Assembly (NCBI GenBank): GCA_014860585.1
Contig: JACZJL010000114.1
Coordinates: forward strand, 1-64,000
Reading direction: 5' to 3'
From: Bacteroidales bacterium
GTDB lineage: Bacteria; Bacteroidota; Bacteroidia; Bacteroidales; 4484-276
Length of the DNA: 64,000 nucleotides
Positions 35,846 through 44,632 of the stretch are shown piece after piece. A program made the translations under genes and the position numbers. The first letter of the stretch is position 1, and every line of letters begins with the position of its first letter. Under the pieces are notes generated by a model that was not told the DNA's origin, searched no databases, and worked only from the letters and a program-made list of their open reading frames with translations.

Positions 35846-36736
35846 TTAAATATTTTGATGTTTGATTAAAAAAACAAGACTTGAATAATTATTTAGGTTC
35901 TGTTTTGCCGATTGATTTGAACGCATACCGTTTATCAGAGCATGAATAAAGCCAGGCTTAACGTGTTTGTATTTCTCGCTTAGCAAGCTGATATAAAAAG
36001 CATCAAACTTCATCGGATGAGAGGAAATTATTTTTAATTGATGGTTTTTAATTATCAGTGAAAATGTTTTTTTCGAAAAATGATAGAAATGACGGGGAAC
36101 ATCCCATGCTGCCCAGAATGTTTGATAGTGGCCCGCATCCCAGGATTCATGATTTGGCAAAGCAACCACAAGCAATCCATCACTTTTTAGCAGATTTTTG
36201 ATTTGCTTGATTAGCAGATTTAAATCAGGCACGTGTTCAAGAACATGCCAAAGGGTGATCACATCAAAATTTCCAAAAGGAAGATGGGGAAGTTCTTTCT
36301 CGTCAAAAACATCTATATTATAGTTTTGGAGTGCAAACCCGCGGGGACTATCAGCGGGTTCGATACCAGTAACTTCCCACCCTTTCTTTTTCATAAAATG
36401 TAAAAAGTCTCCTGTTCCGCAACCGATATCCAGAATTTTCGAGGCTGTTTTGTGTTTGGCAATGAGTTTATACTTCCTGTAAAGTGAAATATTTCGGACA
36501 ATGTTATAAACGCTACTCAACCATCCGACTTTGTTTTTATTATGAGAGATGTATTCATCAGACTGATAATACCGGGAAATTTCGGATTGTGCTGGTCTTG
36601 GATTTGTGAACAAGAAACCACAGTTGTTACATTGTACTACCTGAAATTCTTCCTTCGTAAGAAAATGATCAACAATTTTTTTGAACAATTGAAATTGATC
36701 GTTATCACAGACAGGGCAATGAGATAAAGCTTCCAT
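35846..36736 (-). CDS. SAM-dependent methyltransferase with N-terminal zinc ribbon
   Basis: 296 residues. Cysteines in HCPVCDN and QCNNCGFLFTNP (C7, C10, C36, C39) form a zinc ribbon. Then follow motif I ILDIGCGTGDFL (about 105-116), FDVITLWHVLEHVPDL and LLVVALPNHE, a class I Rossmann methyltransferase of the UbiE/Methyltransf_23 type. Such proteins often modify sugars or lipids of cell-surface polymers; the substrate here is unknown. The gene follows mnmG after a 28-bp gap, and this gap contains a parS site. It is the last gene of the DUF4175-ybeY-mnmG run. Confidence 0.85.
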   Translation of the reverse strand: MEALSHCPVCDNDQFQLFKKIVDHFLTKEEFQVVQCNNCGFLFTNPRPAQSEISRYYQSDEYISHNKNKVGWLSSVYNIVRNISLYRKYKLIAKHKTASKILDIGCGTGDFLHFMKKKGWEVTGIEPADSPRGFALQNYNIDVFDEKELPHLPFGNFDVITLWHVLEHVPDLNLLIKQIKNLLKSDGLLVVALPNHESWDAGHYQTFWAAWDVPRHFYHFSKKTFSLIIKNHQLKIISSHPMKFDAFYISLLSEKYKHVKPGFIHALINGMRSNQSAKQNLNNYSSLVFLIKHQNI

Positions 36737-36743
36737 TTAAAAT

Positions 36744-36759
36744 TGTTTCTCGTGAAACA
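36744..36759. promoter_or_regulatory. parS-like ParB binding site 1
   Basis: tgtttctcgtgaaaca differs at one position from the consensus parS TGTTTCACGTGAAACA, which is conserved across many bacterial phyla. It fills most of the 28-bp gap between mnmG and the methyltransferase gene. See the second site at 38648. Confidence 0.82.
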
Positions 36760-36764
36760 TTTGG

Positions 36765-38645
36765 CTACCTTCCTAGATATACAATCAGTACAGAGATATC
36801 AGCCGGTGAAACTCCACTGATCCGCGAAGCTTGTCCGATTGTTTTTGGTCTGATTTTCGATAATTTTTCCCTTGCTTCCCACGACAAGGATTTTAGGTTT
36901 TGGTAGTCAAAATTATCATTTAAGTGAATATAATCCAGTTTTGACATTTTGCCGGCTACATCCTGTTCTTTCTGAATATAATTATCATATTTAATCAATA
37001 TTTCAGCCTCTTCAACAGTCTCTGAAAGATGAGTTTCCCCAAGTGATGTGATGAAGTTTGAAAGAATAGGAAGTTGGCTAGTTAGATCAACAAAACTAAC
37101 TTCAGGTCGAAGAATAAGGGTTTCGATTTTGACTTTTTGATTAAGGGGTGTTGACCCTATCTTTTCAAGGTAAGAATTTACTTCATCAGGAGAAACACTT
37201 TCTTTTTTTAAAAAAGTTCTCAATTTTTCGATGACCGAGAGTTTATAATTTACCCTTTCCATGCGGTCATTTGATGCCAAGCCGATTTTATGAGAAAGAG
37301 GAGTAAGGCGTAAATCAGCATTGTCCTGACGTAGCAAAATCCGATATTCTGCTCTGGATGTGAACATCCGGTAGGGCTCATCCACTCCTTTAGTAATAAG
37401 ATCATCTATCAATACACCGATATAGGCATCCGAGCGGGTTAGGACGAATTCAGGCCTTTCATTTATTTTCAAATGAGCATTAATACCGGCGATAATTCCT
37501 TGTGCAGCAGCTTCTTCATAGCCTGTAGTTCCGTTGATTTGCCCGGCAAAAAAAAGATTATTAATCAGCTTTGTTTCAAGGGTATTATTGAGTTGAATGG
37601 GGGGGAAATAATCGTATTCAATAGCATATCCGGGTCTGAATATCTTGGCATTAGCGAATCCTGGAATTTTTCTTAATGCATCTACCTGAACGTAATCAGG
37701 AAGGGAAGATGAAAAACCGTTGATGTAATATTCGATGGTATTCCAACCTTCAGGCTCAACAAAAAGTTGATGGCTTGATTTGTGCGAAAACCGATCAATT
37801 TTATCTTCAATCGAAGGACAATACCGTGGGCCAATACCCTCAATTCGGCCAGTGAACATGGGTGATTCACTAAACCCTATCCGCAAAGCTTCATGTACTT
37901 TAAGATTTGTGTAGGCAACAAAACAGCTTCTTTGGTTCTTTAAAGTGGGTGTGTCAGTAAATGAAAATTTCTGTGGGTTTTCGTCCCCACTTTGTTCTTC
38001 TAATCTTGAAAAATCAATAGTGCGCCCATCAACCCTAACAGGTGTTCCTGTTTTCATTCTTGAAGATTCAAATCCCAGTTGAACCAAAGATTCGGTCAAG
38101 CCTTGAGATGGCTTCTCCCCAATCCTTCCACCACCAAATTGCTTTTTACCTATATGAATGATGCCATTAAGGAACGTTCCGTTGGTGAGAATTACGGATT
38201 TGGAACGAATTTCCAGACCCATGCTGGTTTTTACGCCTACAACCTTTTTATCCTCGACTAAAATACCAACAACCATGTCTTGCCAGAAATCAACATTGGG
38301 TGTTGCTTCAAGCATTTCCCTCCATTTAATCGAAAACTGTATTCGATCATTTTGAGCGCGGGGGCTCCACATGGCAGGACCTTTGGATTTATTCAGCATC
38401 CTGAATTGGATTGTAGTATGATCGGTTACTATTCCCGAATAACCACCCAAGGCATCAATTTCACGAACGATTTGCCCTTTTGCAATACCTCCCATGGCCG
38501 GATTACATGACATTTGGGCAATCGTAGTCATGTTCATGGTAATCAGCAGAACCTTTGATCCCATATTCGCTGCAGCTGCAGCTGCTTCGCTTCCGGCATG
38601 TCCGGCTCCAACAACTATTACATCATAATTTTCGAACATCATCAA
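36765..38645 (-). CDS. mnmG: tRNA uridine 5-carboxymethylaminomethyl modification enzyme
   Basis: 626 residues, full length (also called GidA). With MnmE it installs the cmnm5 group at the wobble uridine of several tRNAs. FAD-binding [19 protein letters not shown] lies at the N-terminus, [17 protein letters not shown] at about 52-68, [11 protein letters not shown] and [16 protein letters not shown] at about 155-185, and the C-terminal helical domain ends with [16 protein letters not shown]. There are three possible Met codons at the start (MMMFENYD), and the true one cannot be told. The short spacers on both sides of the gene contain parS-like sites. It belongs to the minus-strand operon with ybeY and DUF4175. 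Confidence 0.97.
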   Translation of the reverse strand: MMMFENYDVIVVGAGHAGSEAAAAAANMGSKVLLITMNMTTIAQMSCNPAMGGIAKGQIVREIDALGGYSGIVTDHTTIQFRMLNKSKGPAMWSPRAQNDRIQFSIKWREMLEATPNVDFWQDMVVGILVEDKKVVGVKTSMGLEIRSKSVILTNGTFLNGIIHIGKKQFGGGRIGEKPSQGLTESLVQLGFESSRMKTGTPVRVDGRTIDFSRLEEQSGDENPQKFSFTDTPTLKNQRSCFVAYTNLKVHEALRIGFSESPMFTGRIEGIGPRYCPSIEDKIDRFSHKSSHQLFVEPEGWNTIEYYINGFSSSLPDYVQVDALRKIPGFANAKIFRPGYAIEYDYFPPIQLNNTLETKLINNLFFAGQINGTTGYEEAAAQGIIAGINAHLKINERPEFVLTRSDAYIGVLIDDLITKGVDEPYRMFTSRAEYRILLRQDNADLRLTPLSHKIGLASNDRMERVNYKLSVIEKLRTFLKKESVSPDEVNSYLEKIGSTPLNQKVKIETLILRPEVSFVDLTSQLPILSNFITSLGETHLSETVEEAEILIKYDNYIQKEQDVAGKMSKLDYIHLNDNFDYQNLKSLSWEAREKLSKIRPKTIGQASRISGVSPADISVLIVYLGR

Positions 38646-38647
38646 TT

Positions 38648-38663
38648 TGTTTCACGTGGAACA
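38648..38663. promoter_or_regulatory. parS-like ParB binding site 2
   Basis: tgtttcacgtggaaca differs at one position from parS TGTTTCACGTGAAACA. It occupies the 24-bp gap between ybeY and mnmG. Together with the site at 36744-36759 it brackets mnmG, 1.9 kb apart. Confidence 0.85.
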
Positions 38664-38669
38664 CCCCGC

Positions 38670-39107
38670 TCAATGTTTAAGTTCATCTGGTCTGCGGAAA
38701 AGATGCAGGTCTTCTGCCGATCTAATTTTTTCTGTATCCTCGGGTGTTTTATCTGTGTATCCGCACAAGTGAAGGACGCCATGAATAATTACGCGATGCA
38801 GTTCATCGGTTTTGTTTTTTGAAAAGATGGTGCTGTTATCTATTACCCTTTCAATGCTTATGTATAGATCACCGGAGATACTATCACATTCGGAGTTGTC
38901 GAATGTAATTATATCGGTGAGTTCATCATGCTGCAGATACTTGTTGTTCATAGTATGTAAAAAGTCATCCGAACAAAGAATAATATTAATATCCCCCGGG
39001 GTTTTATTTTCTTTAAGGATTGTTTTCCTGATCCAGTCCTTTACCAGCCTTTTGTTCTTTATTCTGTAAGGGACGTCTTCATTGAAAAAATTTATGGAAA
39101 AGTTCAT
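38670..39107 (-). CDS. ybeY: rRNA maturation endoribonuclease YbeY
   Basis: About 145 residues. YbeY trims rRNA 3' ends and takes part in ribosome quality control. The zinc motif region is HRVIIHGVLHLCGYTDKTPE. The first two His ligands (HGVLH) are kept, but the third, normally in GYDH, is here replaced by GYTD, so Asp may be the third ligand; this pattern appears common in Bacteroidota. Upstream, LNTMNNKYLQHDELTDIITF (with HDE and TDI) matches the family. The ATG at 39105-39107 (MNFSINFF) is preferred to the one at 39128, which would overlap the upstream gene. Confidence 0.93.
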   Translation of the reverse strand: MNFSINFFNEDVPYRIKNKRLVKDWIRKTILKENKTPGDINIILCSDDFLHTMNNKYLQHDELTDIITFDNSECDSISGDLYISIERVIDNSTIFSKNKTDELHRVIIHGVLHLCGYTDKTPEDTEKIRSAEDLHLFRRPDELKH

Positions 39108-39120
39108 TGGCAAGCAGGAT

Positions 39121-42100
39121 TTATTCAAAACGGATAAAATACTCGGAAACTTTATTTCTGTAAAATGGAGTTAAATTCGGTGGCAGAGTTTTAAGTAATT
39201 CGACCTCACGATTTTTTAACTTAAAGTATTGGAATATTTCGTCAGGATTGCTGCGGTTAAAAGTTCTAGCTTCGTTCGATTCGCGTCTTTCCTCCTCTTC
39301 ACGTTGCATTTCAGCTTTTTCTGATTTTAGCATCCGCGTTAATATCTCTCTTTGTCGTTCTATTGTTTCCTGTGTAATCTGTCGGTTAACAATATCCTTT
39401 TCGGTTTTTTCCATGTCCTCAATGATTTTGGATACATTACCGTCAGATTTGCCGGTTTCCTCTTTAAGCTGATCCCTAAACTCCTCCATTTTTTTCCTCA
39501 ATGCTGACTGCTGGGCTGCCATCCGGGCCAGTTGTTCGCTCATTTGCTGTCCTTGTCTTCCATCCATTTTGCCGGGTTTTTGACCATCCCGCATTTGCTG
39601 CAACTGTTGGTTAAGTTGTTGCTGGAGTTGCTGCATTGATTTCATTTGTTGCGAACCACCTGGTTTTCCTGGATTAGGGCAGGAGGATTTTCCTGAAGAC
39701 TGCATATTCATCATTTGTTGTTGCATCTGATCAAAGGCCTCGAAAAGAAGCAGTGCAAGGTTGTTCATGGAGGTCATTGCTAATTGCTGACTTTCCTGTG
39801 CTTTTCTTGTTTGCCTGTCATTCATAGCCTCAATGGATAGTTCAAAATTCCTGTCAATGGCATTCAGTTCTTTTGTAACAATTGACTGAATGGCCATTTG
39901 GCGTTTGCTGAGTGCTTTCAGTGAATCGGCGACCATACTCATGTTATCTTTAATATCAAATTGAGTTTTGATGGCTTCGGTATATTTTGGATCATTAGTG
40001 CTTGTGCCTCCATAAGTAATCGTTAAATCTTCCTGATCAAATGAAAGTTTAATCAAATTGTCGAGAATCTGACGCAATGCATCCAGATCCTCTCCTACCT
40101 GATCCATCATCATTCCATCCATCATTTCCTGCAATGCATCTGACAATTCCTCCATTTTTTCCGATGCATCTTTTTGTTTTTCCGATGCTTTTTTATTTTG
40201 TTGTTTTTGCAATTGGTCGGAGCTTTCTTTCATGGATTCCTCTATACTTTTTTCTTCCTCCAGTGTGTCCTCCATTTGATTTGGATTTTCAAGTTCTTCG
40301 TTTTTCTCTCTTAAATTATCCAGATCCTTTCTCACTTTATCAAATTCCTGATTCAGCTCATCCTGTTTCTCTTTAAGATCATCAGTGGATTGGTCTTTAT
40401 CGGTATCTTTGGTTTCTTCAGCCAGTTTATCTTGCTTTTCAGCCAGTTTTTTAAGTTTATCAATCGTTTCCTGGAGCTTCTGTTCAAATTCAAGTTGCTT
40501 AAATAACTCAAGACTCCGGTCGAGTTCATCTTCCAGGTCCTTATTCGACATTTTCATCTCTTCGAGCATTTCGCTCACTTTATCTTTATCAAGTTCATCT
40601 AAAAGTTTCTGGATTTCTTCCATCATTTTCTTCATTTCATCGGTCATCAACTCATCCATCAACTTTTTCAACTCCTCATGTTTTTGCAGCAATGATTCAT
40701 CCAATTCTTTAAACCGCGATTCATTCCTTAATTTTTCCTCATTTTCTTTCTGAAGGTTTTCAACGCGTTTTTGGATGGACATCTGCATATTTAGCAGGTT
40801 CTCCAATTTTTGCCTGTCCTGAAAATTCAAGGTATTTTTTTCCAGCATTTGACGGTTCATCTCGTCGATTTCCTTCTGCAGCAGATTTAAATCCCTTAAC
40901 GCGCTTTCCATATCATCTTTAATCTGCTGGTTTGAATTTTCAGTGTTTTTCGCAATTTCCTCAAGCGTAGGCGTTTTAAAGATCATTTTCTGGGTACGTG
41001 ATGCTTTACTGCCATTTACTCCGTCGTTATCCCAAACCTCAAAAAAGTAAGAAATTTCATCACCTGGTTGAAGGCTTAGTATTTGAAGGTCAAAAAAATG
41101 AAAAAACTGCTGCTGATTAGTATTGGTCAATATTTGAAGATTCTGTGATATCAACTGAGGTTCAATATCTCTTTCGAAATTTTTTATGTACTCATAATTA
41201 AAAGACAGTTTGCTGAAACCATAATCATCTTTAATTAATCCCCTGAAATAGATACGGTCAACAAAGGCAGAATCAACAAATTCTTCAACAGTAATTGTTG
41301 GATAAATGTCAGGGATCACACTTATTGTAAAGACGAGGGAATCAGTATTTCGCAGGTATTGGTTTTTTGTATTAATCGAATAAGAAGCATTTTGCAGGAA
41401 TCGGTCTCGGTAGGTAAAGAGATTTGCTTTTTCAGGGTTAAGCGATATCATAGTATCACTAAAGGATATACCAAGCGCATCTGTATCTCTTGTAAATAGT
41501 TTCCATTTAACCCAGGTGCCTTCAGGAATTAAAAGATCACCGGTATTGTCAAGTGTTTCATCCTTTCTTCCGGTGTAACCGGGATAATCCAATTCTGTTG
41601 AGAAATTGAGAACGATTGGTTTAGGTAATACTTTTACAGAGAAAACGTCCGACTTCACACCATCTGCTTCAAAGCTGAATTTGACGTCTTTTTGAATATT
41701 TCTGTATGTATAATCAAATTCGGAAATACTTTTTTTCCGCATCCTTACAGGTCCATTTTCGGTAATTATGAAAACTGTATTGGGCACCTGTTCACCTTCG
41801 ATGAGGATTTCGATTGTGTAATCATCCTGCTGAACTGCAGTTAAATCATTGTTAAGGAGCACAAACCGGAATGGTGCTTCTTTTTCAAAATATTCGCCAT
41901 GGTTAATAATCCTGTTTGTAGGTTCGGTGATCACATTTGGAGCGGCAAGAAGAAAGCCGATGAAAATGAGCAAGGGAGGGAGGGCATATTTCAAGTACTT
42001 CCGGTTACTTTTTAAGTCTATTGCACGATTGAAGGGAACCGGCTGCAGTTTGGAAATCCTCTGATCAATACTTGCCCGGATCAGATCAATGTTCTCGGTA

Positions 42101-42468
42101 GATTGTTCACTTAGCTCCTTTAATTGTAATGTGTTAAGCAGCCTGTCCTGCACATCGGCAAAATGTTTTCCGATAATTTCAGCTGCCTGGCGATGAGAGA
42201 TGATTTTTCCAATTCTGAATAATTTAAAAACCGGTAAAAAAATCAATTTAGCAAGAATAATAGAGCTGATTGTCAGGTAAGTATAGAAGATAACAGTTCT
42301 GACACCAGTGTTGAGCCAGGCAAAATACTCAAACAGGGTGATGGTCAGGTAAAAAATCAATAATGCAGCAATACTGTACAATAAACCTCTGATTATTTGA
42401 TTTTTATAGTACTTTTTGATGAAATTATCTAACTTCTGTATTAATAATTGATAGCTATCAACAATCAT
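39121..42468 (-). CDS. DUF4175-family membrane protein with long coiled coil
   Basis: About 1115 residues from the ATG at 42466-42468. Two N-terminal helices (GLLYSIAALLIFYLTITLF; VIFYTYLTISSIILAKLIFL) and a third near 145 (ALPPLLIFIGFLLAAPNVIT) are followed by a beta-rich extracytoplasmic segment (about 170-480). A very long acidic, lysine/glutamate/glutamine-rich coiled coil (about 485-760) comes next, then a Met/Gln-rich stretch (about 880-1000). DUF4175 proteins are found in many Bacteroidota and have no established function. A TAnnTTTG element at 42552-42559 lies between this ATG and the longer frame start, so the shorter start is used. ybeY follows 13 bp after its stop. Confidence 0.85.
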   Translation of the reverse strand: MIVDSYQLLIQKLDNFIKKYYKNQIIRGLLYSIAALLIFYLTITLFEYFAWLNTGVRTVIFYTYLTISSIILAKLIFLPVFKLFRIGKIISHRQAAEIIGKHFADVQDRLLNTLQLKELSEQSTENIDLIRASIDQRISKLQPVPFNRAIDLKSNRKYLKYALPPLLIFIGFLLAAPNVITEPTNRIINHGEYFEKEAPFRFVLLNNDLTAVQQDDYTIEILIEGEQVPNTVFIITENGPVRMRKKSISEFDYTYRNIQKDVKFSFEADGVKSDVFSVKVLPKPIVLNFSTELDYPGYTGRKDETLDNTGDLLIPEGTWVKWKLFTRDTDALGISFSDTMISLNPEKANLFTYRDRFLQNASYSINTKNQYLRNTDSLVFTISVIPDIYPTITVEEFVDSAFVDRIYFRGLIKDDYGFSKLSFNYEYIKNFERDIEPQLISQNLQILTNTNQQQFFHFFDLQILSLQPGDEISYFFEVWDNDGVNGSKASRTQKMIFKTPTLEEIAKNTENSNQQIKDDMESALRDLNLLQKEIDEMNRQMLEKNTLNFQDRQKLENLLNMQMSIQKRVENLQKENEEKLRNESRFKELDESLLQKHEELKKLMDELMTDEMKKMMEEIQKLLDELDKDKVSEMLEEMKMSNKDLEDELDRSLELFKQLEFEQKLQETIDKLKKLAEKQDKLAEETKDTDKDQSTDDLKEKQDELNQEFDKVRKDLDNLREKNEELENPNQMEDTLEEEKSIEESMKESSDQLQKQQNKKASEKQKDASEKMEELSDALQEMMDGMMMDQVGEDLDALRQILDNLIKLSFDQEDLTITYGGTSTNDPKYTEAIKTQFDIKDNMSMVADSLKALSKRQMAIQSIVTKELNAIDRNFELSIEAMNDRQTRKAQESQQLAMTSMNNLALLLFEAFDQMQQQMMNMQSSGKSSCPNPGKPGGSQQMKSMQQLQQQLNQQLQQMRDGQKPGKMDGRQGQQMSEQLARMAAQQSALRKKMEEFRDQLKEETGKSDGNVSKIIEDMEKTEKDIVNRQITQETIERQREILTRMLKSEKAEMQREEEERRESNEARTFNRSNPDEIFQYFKLKNREVELLKTLPPNLTPFYRNKVSEYFIRFE

Positions 42469-42551
42469 GTTATTTTCCTTATTTATATTTTGGTCAGGGC
42501 AGCGCCTCAAGAAAAACGAACCGTTCCTTCCAAATATTTCAAACAAATGGG

Positions 42552-42559
42552 CAAAGGTA
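42552..42559 (-). promoter_or_regulatory. -7 promoter element of the DUF4175 operon
   Basis: Minus-strand TACCTTTG matches TAnnTTTG, 83 bp before the ATG at 42468. It is back-to-back with the divergent element at 42570-42577. Confidence 0.55.
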
Positions 42560-42569
42560 AAATATTCCA

Positions 42570-42577
42570 TATCTTTG
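42570..42577 (+). promoter_or_regulatory. -7 promoter element of the M1 aminopeptidase gene
   Basis: TATCTTTG matches TAnnTTTG, 41 bp before the ATG at 42619. It lies 10 bp from the opposite-strand element, so the two promoters share one control region. Confidence 0.55.
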
Positions 42578-42618
42578 CCATTCCATATTCAAATAATTCT
42601 AAATTAAACATCCTCAAA

Positions 42619-44586
42619 ATGAAACAACTTGTAGTACTTTTATTGCTTCTGCTCATAACCAGTCAGCTTAGTGCTCAGAATGCCGGCCAACCAACCCTGG
42701 TGAAATGCAAACACCAGGAACACCATACATCACATTTCGGTTTCGGTCGATATGAACGCCCGGAATGGTATGATGATTACAATGTTACATTCTACTTCCT
42801 TGATATTAACGTTGAAAACAACACTACTTTCGTTAGCGGTAATGCTACAACAATTGCCGACGTGAAAAGGTTGAGTCTTGAAGAATTCAAATTTGAGTTG
42901 CTTGCTCAACTGACCATAGATTCAGTAATTGTCAACGGTGTGAATAGTAGTTTTACCCGCCTTGATGATGAAGTGACTGTTGCCCTTCAAAACAATTTAA
43001 CCTTAGGTGAGACCTTAAGCTTTACAGTTTATTACAATGGTCAGGCGCCGTCCGGGGGTTTCTTTTCCGGGATATCAACTGCCTACATTCAATCGTGGGG
43101 GAAAAACGTTACCTGGACACTATCGGAGCCTTTTAACGCAAAGCAATGGTGGCCCTGTAAGCAGGATTTATACGATAAAGCCGATTCAGTGTATGTTTTT
43201 GCCACCACAAGCGACATTAACAAAGTGGGTTCAAATGGTCTATTGACTGCAGTTACATCAATGCCCGGCAACAAAGCCAGGTATGAATGGAAATCTTATT
43301 ATCCGATAGCCTATTACCTGATCTCCATATCGGTTTCCGATTACCAGGAATATAACATTTATGCAAAGCCGACCGAACTTCCGGGTGACTCCATTTTGAT
43401 ACAAAACTTCATTTATAATTCTCCCGGATGCCTCAACTATTACAAAGAAGGCATTGACCGGACAAGCAGTTTCATTGAATTACTTTCCGAATATTATGGG
43501 ATGTATCCCTTTAAGGATGAGAAATATGGACATTGCCTTGCAGGAATTGGGGGTGGGATGGAGCACCAGACCATGACCACGATAGGTGGGTTCAGTTTTG
43601 GTTTGGTGGCCCACGAATTGGGTCACATGTGGTTTGGCGACAATGTTACCTGTGCCACATGGAGCGACATTTGGATCAACGAAGGTTTTGCATCCTATAC
43701 TGAATATCTTACCGCATATTACATCCAGGGGCCGTCCAGCGGCGCCTCATGGATGAACGGTGCTCATAACTCCATTAAATCTTCTCCCGGAGGGAGTGTT
43801 TATGTTCCACCAGATGAAGTGAATCCCGGCAATGTCTGGAGAATATTCGACGGAAGACTTTCCTACAAAAAAGGTGCTGCCATCATTCATGTGCTTCGCC
43901 AGGAGATCCAGAATGATGAGTTGTTCTTTGAAATTTTGCAGGAGTTCCAGGATCAATACAGGGACAGTGTTGCTACAGGTGTGGATTTTGTAAATGTGGC
44001 AAATCAGCTGTCGGGACAGCATTTTGGCTATTTTCTCGAGCAATGGTATTTTGGAGAGGGCTACCCGATTTATGATGTCATCTGGAATCAATCTGCTGAC
44101 AAACTTTACATAACAACAACACAGACTGCATCAACAAATGTAACCACACTGTTTGAAACCTATGTTGAGTATAAAGTGAATTACACCGACGCTACCAATG
44201 AAATTATTTTACTCCGGCAAACTGAGAATGTAAACAACTACGAAATTCCAATCAGTAAACCCGTTGCTTCCATTGAATTAGATCCTGATAATTGGTTGAT
44301 AAAAGATGTGGATGGGATAATGGTCGGCATATCCAACCATGATTCGCCGGTACATTTTTCATTGGCGCCAAACCCCTCTTCGGACAAAATGAACCTTTAT
44401 TTTGATCAACAGAACATTAGCCCCAAAGAAGTGTTGATCACCGATCTTACAGGGAAAGCCATTTTAAAAACTACAGCGGGCGATCCAATTTTCACGATTG
44501 ATGTTTCGGGTTTTGCACCAGGTGTTTACCTGGTAACAGTATTTGATGGGCAACACAGGCTCACGCAAAGATTGATAAGGAAATAG
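42619..44586 (+). CDS. Secreted M1-family aminopeptidase with T9SS sorting domain
   Basis: About 655 residues. Signal peptide KQLVVLLLLLLITSQLSAQ. The catalytic zinc site is intact: VAHELGHMWFGDN gives H332, E333, H336, and INEGFASYTEY gives E355. The substrate-recognition motif GAMEN appears as GGMEH (E315), so the Asn is replaced by His. The C-terminal part has a T9SS type A signature (SLAPNPSSDKMNLYF, then DVSGFAPGVYLVTVFDG). It should remove N-terminal residues from peptides outside the cell. The frame to 42448 is rejected because the promoter and the signal peptide fix the start at 42619. Two further T9SS genes follow. Confidence 0.9.
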   Translation: MKQLVVLLLLLLITSQLSAQNAGQPTLVKCKHQEHHTSHFGFGRYERPEWYDDYNVTFYFLDINVENNTTFVSGNATTIADVKRLSLEEFKFELLAQLTIDSVIVNGVNSSFTRLDDEVTVALQNNLTLGETLSFTVYYNGQAPSGGFFSGISTAYIQSWGKNVTWTLSEPFNAKQWWPCKQDLYDKADSVYVFATTSDINKVGSNGLLTAVTSMPGNKARYEWKSYYPIAYYLISISVSDYQEYNIYAKPTELPGDSILIQNFIYNSPGCLNYYKEGIDRTSSFIELLSEYYGMYPFKDEKYGHCLAGIGGGMEHQTMTTIGGFSFGLVAHELGHMWFGDNVTCATWSDIWINEGFASYTEYLTAYYIQGPSSGASWMNGAHNSIKSSPGGSVYVPPDEVNPGNVWRIFDGRLSYKKGAAIIHVLRQEIQNDELFFEILQEFQDQYRDSVATGVDFVNVANQLSGQHFGYFLEQWYFGEGYPIYDVIWNQSADKLYITTTQTASTNVTTLFETYVEYKVNYTDATNEIILLRQTENVNNYEIPISKPVASIELDPDNWLIKDVDGIMVGISNHDSPVHFSLAPNPSSDKMNLYFDQQNISPKEVLITDLTGKAILKTTAGDPIFTIDVSGFAPGVYLVTVFDGQHRLTQRLIRK

Positions 44587-44632
44587 CTGGGATATGAAGT
44601 AACCGTTTTTATAACAACAAAAAGTTTATGAC

